A stretch of 64,000 bases of DNA from Neobacillus sp. DY30 (GTDB lineage: Bacteria; Bacillota; Bacilli; Bacillales; Cytobacillaceae). Below are positions 61,310 to 64,000 of the stretch, piece by piece. The stretch covers positions 1,740,001 to 1,804,000 of the forward strand of contig NZ_CP126093.1 of assembly GCF_030123065.1 (NCBI RefSeq), read 5' to 3'. Within the stretch, counting starts at the first letter, position 1; each line of letters begins with the position of its first letter. Position numbers and translations under genes: made by a program. Under the pieces are notes generated by a model that was not told the origin of the DNA, made no database searches, and was given only the letters and a program-made list of their open reading frames with translations.

Positions 61310-63707
61310 TGTTATTGTTGATGTACCCTCAAAACAAACCGATAGGGAGTTTGATTATTTAATACCAGCCCATTGGCTTGAGACTATTAAGCCTGGAATG
61401 AGGGTAATTGTCCCATTTGGTCCAAGGAACATTCAAGGGTTTGTTACCGAGATAAAAGCAGAATCAGAATTTAAGAAACTTCGTGAAATTAATGAACCGA
61501 TGGATTTAGAACCTGTCCTAAATGAAGAATTACTTGATCTTGGTAATTGGCTGACTGAAAATACCTTGTGTTTTAAGATTTATGCCTTCCAGGCAATGCT
61601 CCCGGCTGCATTAAAAGCGAAATATGAGAAAAAGGTTATGCTTTCCGAAGGAGTTCACCTAAATCAATTACCTGTTCAACTTCAAGAGGCATTTAAACAT
61701 GAAGAAGCTATTAATTGGGATGAGGCATTAAAGAATGGTCTTGTTCCCATCCTTCAAAGAGAAGCTGCTAATGGTTTGTTAGAAGTTATTTATGTAGTGA
61801 AAGAAAAACTAAAGAAAAAGCAATTAAAGTATGTTATCCCGAAGCTTTCCTCAGGAGAACTGGAAGCTGCCCATGATAGCCTGCCGCAAAAAGCAGACAA
61901 ACAAAAAGTAGTATTAAAGTATTTTGTTGAGCACAGTGATCCGGTGGAATTAAGGCAATTGTTATCACAATTAAATATTTCCGCGTCAACAGTAAAAGCA
62001 CTTGTTCAAAAGGGGTTTCTTGCCGAACAAGACATGGAAGTTTACCGTGATCCCTATGAAAATCGGACTTTTTCACGCACTGAACCGCTGCCCTTAACAG
62101 AGGACCAGCAGCGGGCAATGGTTCCTATACTAGATAGTATTGAAAAAAAACTCCATGAGGTTTTTCTGCTTTATGGGGTAACTGGCAGCGGGAAAACTGA
62201 AATTTATTTACAAACCATTCAGGATGTCATTGAAAAGGGGAGAGAAGCAATTGTACTTGTACCAGAAATTGCTTTAACTCCTCAAATGGTAAATCGCTTT
62301 AAAGGCCGTTTTGGGAATTTAGTGGCGGTATTACACAGCGGATTGTCAGCCGGTGAAAAATATGATGAATGGCGGAAGATACAACGTAAAGAGGTCAGAG
62401 TGGTTGTTGGTGCAAGGTCAGCGATCTTTGCTCCTTTTGAAAACTTGGGAATCATCATTATTGATGAGGAACATGAAACAAGCTATAAGCAGGAAGAAAT
62501 GCCACGCTACCATGCTAGAGATGTGGCCATTGAAAGAGCCAAAAAAAATAACTGCCCGGTTGTGCTTGGCAGTGCAACTCCAGCCCTCGAGTCATTTGCT
62601 AGAGCACAAAAGGGGGTTTATACACTACTATCTCTGCCAAACCGAATGAATAAGAGAGCACTGCCAGCAGTAGAAATTATTGATATGCGTGAAGAACTGC
62701 GAGCGGGCAATCGCTCCATGTTCTCTAGAAAATTGTTTGAACTATTAAAAGAAAGAATTGATAGAAAAGAGCAGTCTGTTTTATTTTTAAACAAACGCGG
62801 TCACTCATCATTTGTTATGTGCAGGGATTGCGGGTATGTAATGAATTGTCCTAATTGCGATATCTCCTTGACTTATCATAAGGTTAAGGAACAAATGAAA
62901 TGCCATTATTGCGGGTATGAAAGCTATGTACCAAGTCAGTGTCCAGAGTGTTCGAGTGATTACATTCGCTATTTTGGTACGGGAACACAAAAGGTTGAAG
63001 ATGAACTCGGGAAAATACTTCCCGAAGCCAGAGTAATTCGCATGGACGTTGATACGACAGGACAAAAGGGAGCTCATGAAAGACTTTTAAAAGAATTTCA
63101 TGAAGGAAAAGCAGATATCTTATTAGGTACGCAAATGATTGCCAAAGGACTCGATTTTCCAAATATTACGCTTGTGGGCGTGCTCTCCGCGGATACGATG
63201 CTCCATTTGCCTGACTTCCGTTCCTCTGAAAAAACCTTTCAGCTTTTAACTCAAGTTAGCGGCAGGGCAGGACGCCATGAATTACCAGGGGAAGTTATTA
63301 TCCAAACTTACACTCCGGAGCACTATAGTGTAGAGCTGGCTGGGATACAAGATTATGATCGGTTTTACCACAGGGAAATGTTGATGAGAAAAGCTCATCA
63401 TTACCCGCCATTTTATTATTTGGCCTTAATAACGATTAGTCATGAAAACTTGATGAATGTCGTTTCATCAACGGAAAAAATCGCTGCTTTTGTCAGGTCG
63501 CGCCTATCCAATCATGCAGTGGTTCTAGGGCCGGCTGCGTCACCTATTCCGCGGATTAATAACCGATACCGCTATCATTGCCTAATAAAATATAAGCGTG
63601 AACCGGAGCTTAACAAAACACTAAAAGCGATACTCGACCAATATCAAGCAGACCCGAAAAGCGGGTTACTCGTTTCAATAGACGTAAACCCATTTATTTT
63701 AATGTAA
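61296..63707 (+). CDS. priA: Primosomal replication restart helicase PriA
   Basis: 803 aa. The N-terminal DNA 3'-end binding domain is followed by a helicase core with Walker A GVTGSGKTEIY (Lys300) and the DEEH box IIIDEEHETSYK. The zinc domain holds eight cysteines (CRDC, CPNC, CHYC, CPEC). Then comes QVSGRAGRHELPGEVIIQTY. PriA reloads the replisome at stalled forks. ATG 61296 has AAAGGA 10 nt upstream within coaBC. Confidence 0.97.
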   Translation: MKVASVIVDVPSKQTDREFDYLIPAHWLETIKPGMRVIVPFGPRNIQGFVTEIKAESEFKKLREINEPMDLEPVLNEELLDLGNWLTENTLCFKIYAFQAMLPAALKAKYEKKVMLSEGVHLNQLPVQLQEAFKHEEAINWDEALKNGLVPILQREAANGLLEVIYVVKEKLKKKQLKYVIPKLSSGELEAAHDSLPQKADKQKVVLKYFVEHSDPVELRQLLSQLNISASTVKALVQKGFLAEQDMEVYRDPYENRTFSRTEPLPLTEDQQRAMVPILDSIEKKLHEVFLLYGVTGSGKTEIYLQTIQDVIEKGREAIVLVPEIALTPQMVNRFKGRFGNLVAVLHSGLSAGEKYDEWRKIQRKEVRVVVGARSAIFAPFENLGIIIIDEEHETSYKQEEMPRYHARDVAIERAKKNNCPVVLGSATPALESFARAQKGVYTLLSLPNRMNKRALPAVEIIDMREELRAGNRSMFSRKLFELLKERIDRKEQSVLFLNKRGHSSFVMCRDCGYVMNCPNCDISLTYHKVKEQMKCHYCGYESYVPSQCPECSSDYIRYFGTGTQKVEDELGKILPEARVIRMDVDTTGQKGAHERLLKEFHEGKADILLGTQMIAKGLDFPNITLVGVLSADTMLHLPDFRSSEKTFQLLTQVSGRAGRHELPGEVIIQTYTPEHYSVELAGIQDYDRFYHREMLMRKAHHYPPFYYLALITISHENLMNVVSSTEKIAAFVRSRLSNHAVVLGPAASPIPRINNRYRYHCLIKYKREPELNKTLKAILDQYQADPKSGLLVSIDVNPFILM

Positions 63708-63784
63708 GACACACAAATATCACTGATATAGAAGGTTATGATATATTAATTTGGGTGAAAATGTTTAGTAATAAATATAGATAA

Positions 63785-63967
63785 GGCTGTGTTAAAGTAG
63801 ACTGTTGCTTTTAGAATCTGTTGATTGGAGCGGAAGGCGCTCGACTCCTGCGGGATGTACGAGCTGAGTGAGACCCCGCAGGTCGGTACGACCGAGGAGG
63901 CTCACGGGCGAGCCCGCGGAAAGCGTAGCGCCTGGAGCGCAAATCAACAGCCTAGTCTAACACAGCC
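63785..63967. repeat. MITE-like palindromic repeat with 23-bp terminal inverted repeats
   Basis: Positions 63785-63807 and 63945-63967 are inverted repeats matching at 20 of 23 bases. Inside them a second inverted pair (63818-63841 with 63927-63950) begins CTGTTGATT. The core is GC-rich with CTCCTGCGGG / CCCGCAGG. The base composition is unlike the AT-rich flanks. There is no open frame for a protein. It resembles the short interspersed repeats with GACTCCTGCGGGA cores found in many Bacillaceae genomes. The rest of the 63708-64000 gap holds nothing else I recognise. Confidence 0.8.
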
Positions 63968-64000
63968 AAAGATAAAAATCGGACAACTACGATTTAGATG

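Overview
The window is a stretch of chromosome from an endospore-forming member of the Bacillaceae. The evidence is low GC by eye, strong AGGAGG-type ribosome sites, a full sporulation gene set (spoVV, rsfA, spoVD, spoVE, spoIIGA, sigE, sigG), bacillithiol synthesis (bshC), meso-DAP peptidoglycan (the MurE DNPR motif), and a gene order that closely follows Bacillus subtilis from ylbJ to priA. It is not B. subtilis itself. An enoyl-CoA hydratase-like gene sits between rpmF and rsfA, an extra small gene lies between murE and mraY, bpr is absent between ftsZ and spoIIGA, ylmA is absent after sigG, and no sulfate-assimilation genes separate pyrE from rqcH. The genus cannot be fixed from the sequence alone; a Bacillus/Neobacillus-type organism is likely.

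Layout. 1-9.8 kb: divergent spoVV (ylbJ, partial), ylbK, ddcP (ylbL), convergent tmcAL (ylbM), ylbN-rpmF, the enoyl-CoA hydratase-like gene, rsfA, convergent ylbP, then panE, a DUF3397 membrane gene and bshC. 9.8-29.3 kb: the division and cell wall (dcw) cluster mraZ-rsmH-ftsL-pbpB-spoVD-murE-(orphan Mur-like gene)-mraY-murD-spoVE-murG-murB-divIB-ylxW-ylxX-sbp-ftsA-ftsZ. 29.5-32.2 kb: spoIIGA-sigE and sigG. 32.3-36.2 kb: ylmC-ylmD-ylmE-sepF-ylmG-ylmH-divIVA, the Gram-positive extension of the division cluster. 36.2-41.3 kb: a T-box controlled ileS, ylyA, lspA and rluD. 41.3-53.1 kb: the complete pyrimidine operon pyrR-pyrP-pyrB-pyrC-carA-carB-pyrK-pyrD-pyrF-pyrE with three PyrR attenuators. 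53.2-63.7 kb: rqcH (minus strand), a P-type Ca-ATPase, yicC-remA-gmk-rpoZ and coaBC-priA. 63.7-64 kb: a MITE-like palindromic repeat.

How the genes work together. The dcw block makes lipid II (MurE, MraY, MurD, MurG, MurB) and the septal machine that uses it (FtsA, FtsZ, SepF, DivIVA, FtsL, DivIB, PBP2B). The spore-specific counterparts SpoVD and SpoVE are embedded in the same block, and the sporulation sigma genes follow it. The promoters I can read join growth and sporulation. They are a SigH promoter before ftsAZ, a Spo0A-type spoIIG promoter with a 22-bp spacer, a SigF/SigG promoter with a ribosome-site hairpin before sigG, SigE-like promoters before spoVV and spoVD, and consensus Spo0A boxes in or near the divIVA, pyr and coaBC promoter regions.

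Most genes are well-known families. The least explained items are the 151-aa orphan Mur-ligase N-terminal-like protein (17661-18116), the enoyl-CoA hydratase-like protein lacking one catalytic Glu (4528-5292), the Spo0A box inside the pyr promoter, the hairpin around the spoVD ribosome site, and the stem-loop and repeat elements at 20446-20512 and 63785-63967.
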